Shown here one piece after another: positions 17,477 to 25,643 of a stretch of 47,763 bases of DNA (position 1 is the stretch's first letter; each line of letters begins with the position of its first letter). The notes beneath the pieces are model-generated. The model worked only from the letters and a program-made list of their open reading frames with translations, was not told the origin of the DNA and ran no database searches. The translations under genes were made by a program, and so were the position numbers. This stretch comes from Oscillospiraceae bacterium (GTDB taxonomy: Bacteria; Bacillota; Clostridia; Oscillospirales; Oscillospiraceae), in NCBI GenBank assembly GCA_017445875.1, contig JAFSRZ010000010.1:1-47763 (forward strand). Reading direction: 5' to 3'.

Positions 17477-17651
17477 GACCGCTCCTTTCCGCTTCGCGCT
17501 TTCGTCTGAACTCGGCTAAATCCGCTATCATTTCTTCCTCGGAAGCCCAGCCCGTGTCGCCGTCTAAAATTGCGTCCACACGTTCAAAAGCGCGTTGTGC
17601 CTGTTCGGCTTTTCGCTGTCCTTCCTCTCTATCCGTAAATGCGGCATTCAT
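17448..17651 (-). CDS. Small charged protein between infB and rbfA
   Basis: A 67-residue, highly charged and helical protein, starting MNAAFTDREEGQRKAEQAQR, with WASEEEMIADLAEFRRKREA later. It has no membrane segment. TGGAGATTCAATC before the ATG gives a plausible ribosome site. The gene overlaps rbfA by 29 bases, implying coupled translation. The composition resembles antitoxin C-termini, but no partner toxin is present, so I do not call it one. Standard nusA-infB operons lack a gene here. It begins just after the hairpin at 17667-17693. Confidence 0.6.
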   Translation of the reverse strand: MNAAFTDREEGQRKAEQAQRAFERVDAILDGDTGWASEEEMIADLAEFRRKREAERSGHVKQQNRTH

Positions 17652-17666
17652 GATTGAATCTCCATT

Positions 17667-17693
17667 GCAAAAAGGGCGGCGGTGCCGCCGCCC
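17667..17693 (-). terminator. Terminator-like hairpin between infB and the rbfA half-operon
   Basis: Minus strand: GGGCGGCGGC pairs with GCCGCCGCCC (17674-17693), then TTTTTGC. This is a textbook intrinsic terminator inside an operon that is normally co-transcribed, so it probably attenuates rather than ends transcription. Confidence 0.8.
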
Positions 17694-17704
17694 CTGATTC
17701 GTGA

Positions 17705-20305
17705 TTACTGCGGGATTTCCTCCATGGTGAAGGCCTCGATAATGTCGCCCTCTTTGATGTCGTTGAACTTCTCGACGGTCATGCCGCACTCGTAATTCTC
17801 GGCGACTTCGCGGACATCGTCCTTGAAGCGTTTCAGCGACGCCAGAGCGCCTTCGTGAATCACAATGCCGTCGCGCACGACACGCACCGAACACGAACGA
17901 ACAATTTTCCCTTCCTTGACATAGCACCCGGCGACCGTGCCGACGCCCGACACATGGTATACTTTGCGGACTTCGGCGTGTCCCAGCACCGCCTCCCGGT
18001 ACTTCGGGGCTAACATGCCTTTCATGGCGGCCTCAATCTCGCCGATACAGTCGTAAATGACGCGGTACATACGCATATCGACATTTTGCCGCGCCGCGCC
18101 GTCCCGCGCCGCCGTATCCGGGCGGACGTTGAACCCGACTATAATCGCGTTCGACGACGACGCAAGCATAACGTCCGATTCGTTGATAGCGCCGACGCCG
18201 CCGTGAATCACTTTCACGTTTACCTCGTCGTTGGACAGCTTCTCCAGCGACGCCGTGACCGCCTCGACACTGCCCTGCACGTCCGCCTTGACCACAAGCG
18301 CCAGTTCCTTGCGTTCTCCGGCCTGTATCTGGTCAAAGAGGTTTTCCAGCGACACTTTCTGTACCGGCGCGGCCGATTTCGCCCGCTCCTCGGATTTGCG
18401 CTGTTCGACCAGTTTCCGCGCCATTTGTTCGTCGGCGACCGCGAAAAACGGACTTCCCGCCGTCGGCGCTTCCGACAATCCGGCGATTTCCACAGGCACC
18501 GACGGCCCCGCCGTTTCGAGACGGTTTCCCTTGTAGTCCATCATCGTGCGGACGCGTCCGACCGCCGTACCCGCTATGATGATGTCGCCCTGTTTGAGTG
18601 TGCCGTTCTGTACCAGCAACGTCGCCACGGGGCCGCGTCCGCGGTCAAGACGCGCTTCGATAACGGTACCCTGTCCGGCGCGGTTCGGATTGGCTTTGAG
18701 TTCCGCCATTTCGGCGGTCAGCGTGACCATTTCCAGAAGATTTTCAATGCCTATCTTCTTTTTGGCGGAAATCTGACAGCAAATCGTGTCACCGCCCCAG
18801 TCTTCCGGGACTAAACCGTGTTCCGTCAACTGCTGTAACACACGGTCGGGGTTGGCGTTGGGCTTGTCGATTTTGTTGACGGCAACAATAATCGGGATAT
18901 TGGCGGCTTTGGCGTGATTGATAGATTCAATCGTCTGCGGCATGATTCCGTCGTCCGCCGCGACCATCAGAATGGCAATGTCCGTAATCATCGCGCCACG
19001 CGCACGCATGGACGTGAAAGCCTCGTGACCGGGAGTGTCAAGAAACGTAATCGGCTTGCCGTTGATTTCGACCTGATACGCGCCGATTGCCTGCGTAATG
19101 CCGCCCGCCTCCCCGGCGGCTACGGACGTATTGCGGATAGTGTCAAGCAGAGTCGTTTTACCGTGGTCGACATGTCCCATGACGACGACGACCGGGGCGC
19201 GGGGCAGTAAATCTTCGGCCTTGTCCTCGCGGACATCAATCAATTTTTCCTCGATAGTGACGACGATTTCCCGTTCCACCTTACAGCCCATTTCCTCGGC
19301 GATAATGGCGGCGGTGTCAAAGTCGATGAACTGTCCCAGAGAGGCCATAACGCCGTTTTTCATGAGGCACTTGACAACTTCCGCGCCGGTCTTTTTCATG
19401 CGGGAGGCCAGTTCGCCGACAGAGATTGTGTCGGGAATGGAGACCTTGACGGGGGATTTGCGGGCGACTTCCAGTTTGAGGCGGCGGAGGCGTTCGGCCT
19501 CGTCCTGACGGCGTTTCGCCGACATCGCCTGTTGCCGGTTCTGACGCTGACTGTTGCGGAATTTTTCTTTTCCGGCGCGCTGCTGCATACGCTCTCCGCG
19601 CTGTCCGCCCAAATCTTCAAGGCGTTCGTCGTACTTGGCAAGGTTTACGTCGCCGCCCTTGCGGGTGTCGACAATCTTCCGTTGCGGAATCCGTGACTGA
19701 GGCTTCGACGATTTGCCGTCACCGGATTTCGGCGCGGCGTTCTGGTTTACGGGCTTGTTCGCGCCGCCCCTGTTATCGGGAATCCGGTTGCCGCTATCGG
19801 GCTTCTTGGCGGGACGGTTGTCCGGGGCTTTGCCGGGACGCGGTTCCACTTTCACGCTGTCCCGGTTTCTGGTCTCCGACGCCTTGCGGGGTTCGGAGGC
19901 TTTGTCGGTTTTGGGGGCGTCGGACTTGGGCGCGACAGCTTCCGGTGTCGCGGGAGACGCGGCTTCGGGTGCCGGGGACGCTTCCGCCTGCGCGGCGGCC
20001 TCGACAGGTGCCGGGGACGCTTCCACGGCTACGGGTGCCGGGGACACTTCCGCACTGGCCTTCGGCGCGGACTTCTTGCCGGAACGCGGTTCGGGCTTCG
20101 TGTCGTCGTAAATGGACTGTATGTTGGAAATCTGGTGGTGCTGGGTCAGATAGTCAAAGATGATGGCCAAATCACTTTCCGACAGCGGCTGCATATGGTT
20201 CCGCGGCTTGACCGAATATGTGCCTAAAATCTCCGTGATGGACTTCGACGGAATGCCGAAATCTTTTGCCACTTCATGCACTCTGTATTTTCCATTGTTA
20301 GCCAA
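17705..20305 (-). CDS. infB: Translation initiation factor IF-2
   Basis: GTPase that delivers initiator tRNA to the 30S subunit. 866 residues. A short N-terminal domain ([18 protein letters not shown]) is followed by about 200 residues of Ala/Pro/Glu then Arg/Lys/Asn/Gly low-complexity linker. A second IF2N domain follows, then the G domain near residue 370 with [25 protein letters not shown] and VAVNKIDKP, and domains II-IV. Translation starts at TTG (20303-20305) with GTGAGGTG upstream, a weak start codon for so abundant a factor. It is preceded by ylxQ and followed by the hairpin at 17667-17693. Confidence 0.96.
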   Translation of the reverse strand: MANNGKYRVHEVAKDFGIPSKSITEILGTYSVKPRNHMQPLSESDLAIIFDYLTQHHQISNIQSIYDDTKPEPRSGKKSAPKASAEVSPAPVAVEASPAPVEAAAQAEASPAPEAASPATPEAVAPKSDAPKTDKASEPRKASETRNRDSVKVEPRPGKAPDNRPAKKPDSGNRIPDNRGGANKPVNQNAAPKSGDGKSSKPQSRIPQRKIVDTRKGGDVNLAKYDERLEDLGGQRGERMQQRAGKEKFRNSQRQNRQQAMSAKRRQDEAERLRRLKLEVARKSPVKVSIPDTISVGELASRMKKTGAEVVKCLMKNGVMASLGQFIDFDTAAIIAEEMGCKVEREIVVTIEEKLIDVREDKAEDLLPRAPVVVVMGHVDHGKTTLLDTIRNTSVAAGEAGGITQAIGAYQVEINGKPITFLDTPGHEAFTSMRARGAMITDIAILMVAADDGIMPQTIESINHAKAANIPIIVAVNKIDKPNANPDRVLQQLTEHGLVPEDWGGDTICCQISAKKKIGIENLLEMVTLTAEMAELKANPNRAGQGTVIEARLDRGRGPVATLLVQNGTLKQGDIIIAGTAVGRVRTMMDYKGNRLETAGPSVPVEIAGLSEAPTAGSPFFAVADEQMARKLVEQRKSEERAKSAAPVQKVSLENLFDQIQAGERKELALVVKADVQGSVEAVTASLEKLSNDEVNVKVIHGGVGAINESDVMLASSSNAIIVGFNVRPDTAARDGAARQNVDMRMYRVIYDCIGEIEAAMKGMLAPKYREAVLGHAEVRKVYHVSGVGTVAGCYVKEGKIVRSCSVRVVRDGIVIHEGALASLKRFKDDVREVAENYECGMTVEKFNDIKEGDIIEAFTMEEIPQ

Positions 20306-20352
20306 TCAAAAACACCTCACTGTACCCGGCGCGGAGGCCGGAAGTTGTAAGT

Positions 20353-21090
20353 TCAAGTATCTGTTTTCTTGGGACGGGGGCGGCGGAGCGACTGTCCCTT
20401 GACCGCGCCGTGACGCGTTCCCGTGGACTGCTTCGGCGTATCGGACTTTGCCCCCCTCTGTCGCCTTGCGGCGACATCTCCCCCCAAAGGAGGGCGAGAA
20501 GAGCGCGGACGCGCCTTTGTATCGCCGGAACGCGGCTTCACGGGCTTTTTCGCGTTATCGGAACGCGGTTTCAGGGGCTTTTGCTTGCCCGTACTGTTCG
20601 GACGCGCCTTTGTAGGCTTTTGGGCTTCGCCGGGACGCGCCTTTGTGGGCGTTTTCGCGTTACCCGGACGCGCTTTCAGTTCATCGGGACGCGCACGGGC
20701 GCGAGCCGCCCGGCGTTCCCCGGCACGGATAACTTTCCGTTGCAGTCGTTCCGACAAATACGCGTAACGTTCGGGGTCGAACTGCGCCAAACGTTCGCCG
20801 ACAGCGTTTGCAAGTCCGGTATCGGTCAGCGCGGCGACGGCGACAGTACCGCTTCCGAGTGCGTGACCGAGTTCGGCCTTGTCGCAGGGCAGGACGGCAC
20901 ACAGACAATGTCCGCGTTCCGACCACTGCTGGGCGTCCCGGCAGGTACGCGGCGACGCGTCCGCGCTGAGCAGGAGTAGACGCACCTTTCCGGCGTATAC
21001 GGCGGACTGTACCGCGTCACTGCCTGTCACGAGATTTCCGCCCCGGAGCGCAAGTCCGAGCAGACGCGTGTAACTGTCATGCGGTTGCAT
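20353..21090 (-). CDS. ylxQ: YlxQ/L7Ae-like RNA-binding protein with basic repeat tail
   Basis: The N-terminal 100 residues match the L7Ae/L30e-like YlxQ family, RNA-binding proteins encoded in nusA operons (RLLGLALRGGNLVTGSDAVQ, GKVRLLLLSADASP). At 245 residues it is more than twice the usual length. The extra 130 residues are Lys/Arg/Pro-rich with a loose 11-13-residue repeat (KARPGEAQKPT). Near the end comes SSRPPLGGDVAARRQRGAKS, which is the translated dispersed repeat at 20449-20500. The gene overlaps ylxR by 14 bases. The tail is probably disordered and may bind RNA. Confidence 0.8.
   Translation of the reverse strand: MQPHDSYTRLLGLALRGGNLVTGSDAVQSAVYAGKVRLLLLSADASPRTCRDAQQWSERGHCLCAVLPCDKAELGHALGSGTVAVAALTDTGLANAVGERLAQFDPERYAYLSERLQRKVIRAGERRAARARARPDELKARPGNAKTPTKARPGEAQKPTKARPNSTGKQKPLKPRSDNAKKPVKPRSGDTKARPRSSRPPLGGDVAARRQRGAKSDTPKQSTGTRHGAVKGQSLRRPRPKKTDT
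20449..20500. repeat. Dispersed palindromic repeat, copy 3, inside ylxQ
   Basis: CCCCCCTCTGTCGCC, a TTGCGGCGACATCT core and CCCCAAAGGAGGGCG match the right half of the copy at 9091-9203. It sits in frame in the 3' part of ylxQ and is translated. Confidence 0.85.
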
Positions 21091-21376
21091 CGTTGCCCCC
21101 TTTCGGCGCGGCGGCGATAATCTCCGCCTCCATGGCGTCGTACACCTCCGCCGGAATCGTGACGGATAGGGCGCGCTCTAAAGCGCGTGTCTTTCTCGCC
21201 CGCTTCAGGCAGTCGGGACTTGGGCAGACGTACGCCCCGCGTCCCGGTTTCTTGCCCTTGAAGTCAAGGCTCACGTCGCCCTCCGGCGACTTGACCACCC
21301 GTAACAGGGTCTTTTTGTCCCGCATTTCCCGACAGCCCACACACTGTCTCTGCGGTATCCGTTTCACTTTCGGCAT
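21077..21376 (-). CDS. ylxR: YlxR family RNA-binding protein
   Basis: A small RNA-binding protein of the nusA operon (99 residues); a homologue has been named RnpM for modulating RNase P. The signature CVGCREMRDKKTLLRVVKSP begins near residue 12, followed by GKKPGRGAYVCPSPDCLKRA. These carry the conserved cysteines and the GRGAY loop that contacts RNA. It lies 24 bases after nusA and overlaps ylxQ by 14 bases. The C-terminus is slightly extended. Confidence 0.92.
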   Translation of the reverse strand: MPKVKRIPQRQCVGCREMRDKKTLLRVVKSPEGDVSLDFKGKKPGRGAYVCPSPDCLKRARKTRALERALSVTIPAEVYDAMEAEIIAAAPKGGNDATA

Positions 21377-21400
21377 GGCGCGACACCCTTTCCCGTTGTG

Positions 21401-22783
21401 TTACATGTCTGTTTCCTCTTTATGTTCCGTGTCCGGCGCGGAATCGTCCGCTTCCGGTTCGGCAGTTTCCACTGTTTCTATGTTTTCCGGCGCTTCGGCA
21501 GTTTCCACCGCTTCCGTACTGTCCGGGGTACCGGTCGTTTCCACTGTTTCCGCGCTGTCCGGGGCGTCGGTAGCTTCCACTGTTTCCGCACTGTCCGGCG
21601 CTTCCGGCGCTTCGTCGTCGTACGTGAAGGGAACGTCCGTTGCTTCGGCGGCTTCCTCCGCTTTCTGTTCCTTGGCCTCGTCGAAACTGCGCGGCTTGAT
21701 GTCGATTTTGTAGCCCGTCAGACGCGCCGCCAAACGTGCGTTCTGCCCCTCGCGCCCGATTGCCAACGATAACTGGTGGTCGGGTACGCGTACACGACAC
21801 GCTTTGCCCTCCGGGGCTAATGTCACGCTGTCGACTTCCGCCGGGGCTAACGCCGCCGCGATAAACGCCGCCGGGTCCTCGGCATACTTGATGATGTCGA
21901 TTTTCTCTCCGTGCAACTCCTCCGTGACATGGTTGACACGTTGTCCACGCGGCCCCACACACGCCCCGATAGGGTCTACCTTTTCGTCCGTGGAGAACAC
22001 CGCGATTTTCGTACGGCTCCCGGCCTCGCGGGAAATCGACTTGACTTCTACCGTGCCATCGTAAATCTCCGGCACCTCCAACTCGAACAGACGCCGCACA
22101 AGTCCGGGATGTGTACGGGAAATCAGAATCTGCGGCCCCCGCGTGGCGCGGCTGACACTCACCACGTAGACCTTGACCATCATGCCCTCGGTCAACTCCT
22201 CGCCGGGAATCTGTTCCCCGGCGGTCAAAACGGCGTCGGTGGCCTCGGAACCCGTGCCGATATGAAGCGTGACACTCTGGTTACGGGGGTCAATCCGCGT
22301 GACAGTTCCCGTCAGAATTTCGTGCTGTTTGGAATTGAACTCCTCATAGGCCATGCCGCGTTCGGCCTCGCGGAGACCTTGTATAATGACCTGTTTGCCG
22401 TTCCCGGCGGCGATACGTCCGAACTCCACGTTGTCCACGGGGATATTGACTGTGTCGCCGATTTCGTAGACGGCGGAAATTTTCTTTGCCTCCTCCACCG
22501 GAATTTCGTTGAAGGGGTCGACGTAATCTTCTTCGTCGACAACGTTCTTCTTGACGAACATCCGCAAAGTATGGGCTTGGTCGTCGGCTTCCACTTCGAC
22601 ATTTTCCGTGTCGGGGTGGTCCTTCTTGTAGGCGGCGACAATGGCCTGAATGATTTTTTCCAGCATGAACGCCTTGGGAATGCCGCGGTCTTTCTCCAAC
22701 AGTTCCAGCGCCGCGAAAATCTCCGACGGATTCATGCCGACGGGTTCTTTCTGCTTCCTGCCCTTTGTGCCTCTGCCTTTCAT
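21401..22783 (-). CDS. nusA: Transcription termination/antitermination factor NusA
   Basis: Binds RNA polymerase and nascent RNA to modulate pausing, termination and antitermination. 460 residues. The N-terminal domain starts around MNPSEIFAALELLEKDRGI, followed by an S1 domain near residue 150 (LTGTVTRIDPRNQSVTLHIG). Two KH domains follow (DPIGACVGPRGQRVNHVTEE and LSLAIGREGQNARLAARLTG). After residue 385 comes an acidic tail of 12-residue tandem repeats rich in Glu/Thr/Ala/Pro. AAGGAGAATCATCC supports the start at 22783, which adds a basic leader before the family N-terminus. It follows rimP by 29 bases. Confidence 0.95.
   Translation of the reverse strand: MKGRGTKGRKQKEPVGMNPSEIFAALELLEKDRGIPKAFMLEKIIQAIVAAYKKDHPDTENVEVEADDQAHTLRMFVKKNVVDEEDYVDPFNEIPVEEAKKISAVYEIGDTVNIPVDNVEFGRIAAGNGKQVIIQGLREAERGMAYEEFNSKQHEILTGTVTRIDPRNQSVTLHIGTGSEATDAVLTAGEQIPGEELTEGMMVKVYVVSVSRATRGPQILISRTHPGLVRRLFELEVPEIYDGTVEVKSISREAGSRTKIAVFSTDEKVDPIGACVGPRGQRVNHVTEELHGEKIDIIKYAEDPAAFIAAALAPAEVDSVTLAPEGKACRVRVPDHQLSLAIGREGQNARLAARLTGYKIDIKPRSFDEAKEQKAEEAAEATDVPFTYDDEAPEAPDSAETVEATDAPDSAETVETTGTPDSTEAVETAEAPENIETVETAEPEADDSAPDTEHKEETDM
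21465..21608 (-). repeat. 36-bp tandem repeat inside nusA (four units)
   Basis: Plus-strand unit starts at 21465, 21501, 21537 and 21573 (GTTTCCACTGTTTC and variants) are exactly 36 bases apart. Each encodes 12 residues of the acidic tail, such as APDSAETVETTG. Confidence 0.88.
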
Positions 22784-22812
22784 GGATGATTCTCCTTATA
22801 CATGATACTTGT

Positions 22813-23274
22813 TCACCATTCCACGCGCAGGCGTACCAGCGCCGTGTCTTTCTTCTGAAATGTCAATGCGCGTCCCTTGACATCGACCGTGACCGCGCCG
22901 GTGTCGGCGTCGTAGGCGGTCAGGACGCCCGGAAACTCTTTCCGCCCCTCAAAGGCGCGGTAGAGCTTCACCAAAACCGGACTGCCCATAAAACGCGTGA
23001 AGTCGTCCGGACGCTTCAAGGCGCGTTCCGCTCCCGCGGAACCGACTTCTAAAGTGTAACTGCCCTCAATGGGGTCGAGTTCGTCCAGCTTGTCGGAGAG
23101 CTGACGCGAAATGGCCTCACAGTCGAGAATGTCGACGCCGCCTTCCTTGTCGAGCAGGACGCGTAAATACCAAGTCCCGGCCTCCCGGACGTACTCCACA
23201 TCCCAGAGTGTGCAACCCCGTCCGGCGGCAAGCGGGGCGGCGAGTTCCGCTGTCAGTTCCGTGATTTTCTTCAT
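22813..23274 (-). CDS. rimP: Ribosome maturation factor RimP
   Basis: Needed for 30S subunit maturation. 153 residues. It begins MKKITELTAELAAPLAAGRG and has the family core CTLWDVEYVREAGTWYLRVL, CEAISRQLSDKLDELDPI and YTLEVGSAGAERALKRPDDF. GGGGAGGGATATT precedes the ATG at 23272-23274, so an earlier in-frame ATG at 23355 is rejected. It is the first gene of the operon, which is transcribed from 23362-23390 through a short leader with a hairpin. Confidence 0.95.
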   Translation of the reverse strand: MKKITELTAELAAPLAAGRGCTLWDVEYVREAGTWYLRVLLDKEGGVDILDCEAISRQLSDKLDELDPIEGSYTLEVGSAGAERALKRPDDFTRFMGSPVLVKLYRAFEGRKEFPGVLTAYDADTGAVTVDVKGRALTFQKKDTALVRLRVEW

Positions 23275-23313
23275 AATATCCCTCCCCGGTCGCCGTGTGA
23301 ACGCGAAATAAAA

Positions 23314-23335
23314 GAGCGGGTTCCGTGACCCACTC
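23314..23335 (-). promoter_or_regulatory. rimP leader hairpin
   Basis: Minus strand GAGTGGGT...ACCCGCTC forms a GC-rich stem followed by TTTTATTT in the 5' untranslated region of rimP. Similar GUGGG/CCCAC leader stems occur upstream of rimP in many Firmicutes (recalled, not searched). It could terminate early or help autoregulate the operon. Confidence 0.5.
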
Positions 23336-23361
23336 CGTAAATCTTCCGCTGACATGTCAAG

Positions 23362-23390
23362 AGTATATCATATCCCGACGCGCTTTGCAA
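23362..23390 (-). promoter_or_regulatory. Sigma-A promoter of the rimP-nusA-infB-ribF operon
   Basis: Minus strand: TTGCAA (23385-23390), 17-base spacer, TATACT (23362-23367). It lies about 90 bases upstream of rimP. Confidence 0.75.
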
Positions 23391-23426
23391 GAGGGTTTTT
23401 CACTTTTTTTTCTTTGTGAAAGCAAT

Positions 23427-23479
23427 TTCCCCCCTCCGTCGCTACGCGACACCTCCCCCGCCGTGCGGGGGAGGCGGAA
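23427..23479. repeat. Dispersed palindromic repeat, copy 4
   Basis: TTTCCCCCCTCCGTCG, CTACGCGACACC, then CCCCCGCCGTGCGGGGGAGGCGGAAA. It has the same CCCCCTC(C/T)GTCGC...GCGACA layout as copies 2 and 3. It sits between the nusA operon promoter and the 3' end of the ABC permease gene. Confidence 0.75.
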
Positions 23480-23557
23480 AATCGGACATTTTCAGTGAAA
23501 TTGTCACATTTTCCCTGTCGGCAGTCCCGCGAAGTCCTCCCCTGTGGGGCGATTTGT

Positions 23558-24193
23558 TCACCGGTGACGCCGCCGCCACGCCAGCACGGACAGCGGTATC
23601 GAAGCCGCCGTCAGCGCGACCGCCGTCAGAGACAGTACCGCGAAGCCGTCGCCAAGGGACATGTCACCGAAAGCGGAATCCCGTACAGTCATGAAGCTGA
23701 CCGCGCCGCCGATGATAACGGCAATCAGGACAATCATCAGCGTACGGAAAGCGCGGCTTTTTTCGGCGTCGAAGCGGAAATAAATCGGCATGGACAGCGC
23801 CAGAAAAATCGCCGCTATCGCCACTTCCGCCAGAAACGCCCGGACATCCTCCACCTCCTGTAGTCCCGGCAGAACGTCGAACAGTCCGCACGCCCACGCG
23901 GCGGCGAACCGTACCAGCCAGCCGAACGTCAAAAAGAACAGCATGGACAGCCAGCCGACACAGTAGCGGCTTAACACAATTTGGCGTGTACTGTACGGTA
24001 ACATTAACTCCATAGTGTCCCAGTGGCAGAGGTCGTCGTAGGCGAACGCCGACGACGGGAGCATGACCGCGTAGAAAATCGAAATCAGCGTGGAAGCCGG
24101 CATATTCCCCAGTCGAAAGACAAGAATAATGACCGCGAACAACAGAAACTGCTTTTTCAGCACATAGAAATCTTTGCGGATTAACGCTTTCAT
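23558..24193 (-). CDS. ABC-2 type transporter permease
   Basis: A 211-residue integral membrane protein with about six hydrophobic segments, the usual topology for the permease of a small ABC-2 exporter. It starts MKALIRKDFYVLKKQFLLFA, a basic N-terminus typical of this group, and has VIIGGAVSFMTVRDS in a later loop. It overlaps the ATPase gene by 4 bases and is third in a GntR-ATPase-permease operon, like the Bacillus ytrA-type loci that respond to cell-envelope stress. The substrate is unknown. Confidence 0.82.
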   Translation of the reverse strand: MKALIRKDFYVLKKQFLLFAVIILVFRLGNMPASTLISIFYAVMLPSSAFAYDDLCHWDTMELMLPYSTRQIVLSRYCVGWLSMLFFLTFGWLVRFAAAWACGLFDVLPGLQEVEDVRAFLAEVAIAAIFLALSMPIYFRFDAEKSRAFRTLMIVLIAVIIGGAVSFMTVRDSAFGDMSLGDGFAVLSLTAVALTAASIPLSVLAWRRRHR

Positions 24194-25044
24194 GCGCTTT
24201 TCGCCTCCTTTACCGTGAACAGTATCACATCTTCCACCGTGGGGCGTTCGAGTGTCAGCGTGGACGGCGCGGCGTCACGGCGTACCAACGCCCGTACCCC
24301 GCCGTAGGCGCTGTCCTCGCGCCCGACAACTGCTTCCGGTAACAGACTGTCCGCCTGTTCGGCGGTGCCTCTGAAAATGCCGTACTGGTCAAGCAGTCTG
24401 TCTTTCTCCTCGCAGAAAAGTAACTTTCCCCGGTGCAGAAACGCGATACTGTCACAGAGTTTCTCCAAGTCGCTGACGATGTGCGACGAAATCAGAATGG
24501 AGTGTTCGTCCTGAAGTGTGAACTCCCGGAATGTCTCAATGATTTCGTCCCGGATAATGGGGTCAAGTCCCGCCGTGGCCTCGTCCAGCACTAACAGTTT
24601 CGCGTGGTGGCTCAGCGCGACGGAAATCGCCAGTTTCATCCGCATGCCCCGCGAATATTCCTTGAACGGCTTTTTATCGGGCAATTCAAATCGGCGCAGA
24701 TAGTCCGTGAACTGTTCCATATCCCAACGGCGGTAGGTGTCGCGCATGACCTTTCCGACCTGTAACGCCGTCATGACTTCGGGAAAATACGCCTCGTCCA
24801 ACACAATCCCGATATCTTCCTTTGCCTCGCGGAAGTCCGGCGCGTCGGAAGCGTGTCCGAGTACGGATATCTCCCCGGCGTTCGGGCGAATCGCGCCCAT
24901 TAACAGACGGATTATCGTAGTTTTGCCCGCGCCGTTCTCCCCGACAAGTCCGCAGACTGTCCCCTCCGGGACGCTCAATGTCACATTGTCGAGCGTGAAG
25001 TCACGAAACACCTTTGTCAGGTGCGATAACGTGATAGCGTCCAT
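24190..25044 (-). CDS. ABC transporter ATP-binding protein
   Basis: Energises the ABC-2 permease next to it. 284 residues. Walker A is CGLVGENGAGKTTIIRLL, the signature region is KEYSRGMRMKLAISVALS (RGM in place of SGG), Walker B is LLVLDEATAGLDPI, and the switch histidine is in ILISSHIVSDLEKL. It starts 4 bases after the GntR stop and overlaps the permease by 4 bases. The sequence fits the exporter (YtrB/BcrA-like) class. The cargo is not predictable. Confidence 0.9.
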   Translation of the reverse strand: MDAITLSHLTKVFRDFTLDNVTLSVPEGTVCGLVGENGAGKTTIIRLLMGAIRPNAGEISVLGHASDAPDFREAKEDIGIVLDEAYFPEVMTALQVGKVMRDTYRRWDMEQFTDYLRRFELPDKKPFKEYSRGMRMKLAISVALSHHAKLLVLDEATAGLDPIIRDEIIETFREFTLQDEHSILISSHIVSDLEKLCDSIAFLHRGKLLFCEEKDRLLDQYGIFRGTAEQADSLLPEAVVGREDSAYGGVRALVRRDAAPSTLTLERPTVEDVILFTVKEAKSA

Positions 25045-25048
25045 GTAG

Positions 25049-25423
25049 TCACTCCTCCTCCCACAAAATCCGCAACGTTTCGCGGAAATCCGCGTACGTC
25101 ATACCGCTTTCCTTCGCCAGCCGGACAGCGGCGCTTAAATGCGTCTCCATGTCGCGGGCGATACCCTCCCGGACGCGTTCGGGATTTTTGTCCGCCACGA
25201 AACAGCCCTTCCCCGCCACTGTGTACAGGAATCCGGCGGCTTCCAGTTCGTCATAGGCGCGTTTCGTGGTGACAACCGAGATTTTCAAGTCCTTTGCCAA
25301 GGCGCGAATAGACGGCAGTGCCTCGCCGGGTTTGAGTTCCCCGGACAGAATCCCCGCCTTCAACTGACTTGCAATCTGGTCGTAAATCGGACGGTTCGTC
25401 GTGTTGCGTATGATGAGTTCCAC
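25049..25423 (-). CDS. GntR family transcriptional regulator (YtrA type)
   Basis: A 124-residue regulator with an N-terminal winged helix (RPIYDQIASQLKAGILSGEL and LPSIRALAKDLKISVVTTKR) and a short C-terminal dimerisation helix. This is the compact YtrA layout with no ligand domain. I choose the GTG at 25421-25423 (reverse strand) because AGGAGGTGACGCT precedes it. A longer reading frame would run back through the promoter and is rejected. It heads the ABC-2 operon and probably represses it; repeated GTACAGT/ACAGTAT boxes overlap its promoter. Confidence 0.9.
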   Translation of the reverse strand: MELIIRNTTNRPIYDQIASQLKAGILSGELKPGEALPSIRALAKDLKISVVTTKRAYDELEAAGFLYTVAGKGCFVADKNPERVREGIARDMETHLSAAVRLAKESGMTYADFRETLRILWEEE

Positions 25424-25453
25424 AGCGTCACCTCCTCTGTATTTTCTGTTCTT

Positions 25454-25490
25454 ACTGTACAGGAACAGTATACACAGTATGTACAGTATT
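25454..25490. promoter_or_regulatory. Probable GntR operator
   Basis: ACTGTAC (25454-25460) and GTACAGT (25481-25487) are inverted. Inside, ACAGTAT occurs at 25466, 25475 and 25484, exactly 9 bases apart. This overlaps the -10, spacer and -35 of the GntR promoter, a natural place for autorepression. Confidence 0.6.
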
Positions 25491-25495
25491 GTCAA
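25467..25495 (-). promoter_or_regulatory. Consensus promoter of the GntR-ABC operon
   Basis: Minus strand: TTGACA (25490-25495), 17-base spacer, TATACT (25467-25472). The spacer and -10 lie inside the ACAGTAT repeats described separately. Confidence 0.85.
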
Positions 25496-25567
25496 GGGGG
25501 AATTTTGAATTTGTCGCTTTCCACAAAAACGGGGCGCGGAAATTGGAGACTTTCTGAAAAAAGCCTG

Positions 25568-25596
25568 TTTACAAGTACAGTTCATCATGATAAACT
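25568..25596 (+). promoter_or_regulatory. Candidate promoter for the amino-acid ABC importer
   Basis: TTTACA (25568-25573), 17-base spacer, TAAACT (25591-25596). An imperfect dyad (AGTACAGTT ... AACTGACAGTGTACT) spans it. A GTACAGT box at 25575-25581 matches the GntR operator half-site, so shared control is possible. The -10 is weak. Confidence 0.4.
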
Positions 25597-25643
25597 GACA
25601 GTGTACTAAAGGGGCGGAGACCCCTGTTTGTGGAGGATTCAGA

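Noticed and set aside
17448..17651. Type II antitoxin gene
   Set aside because: The charged helical composition is similar, but there is no neighbouring toxin and no clear DNA-binding fold.
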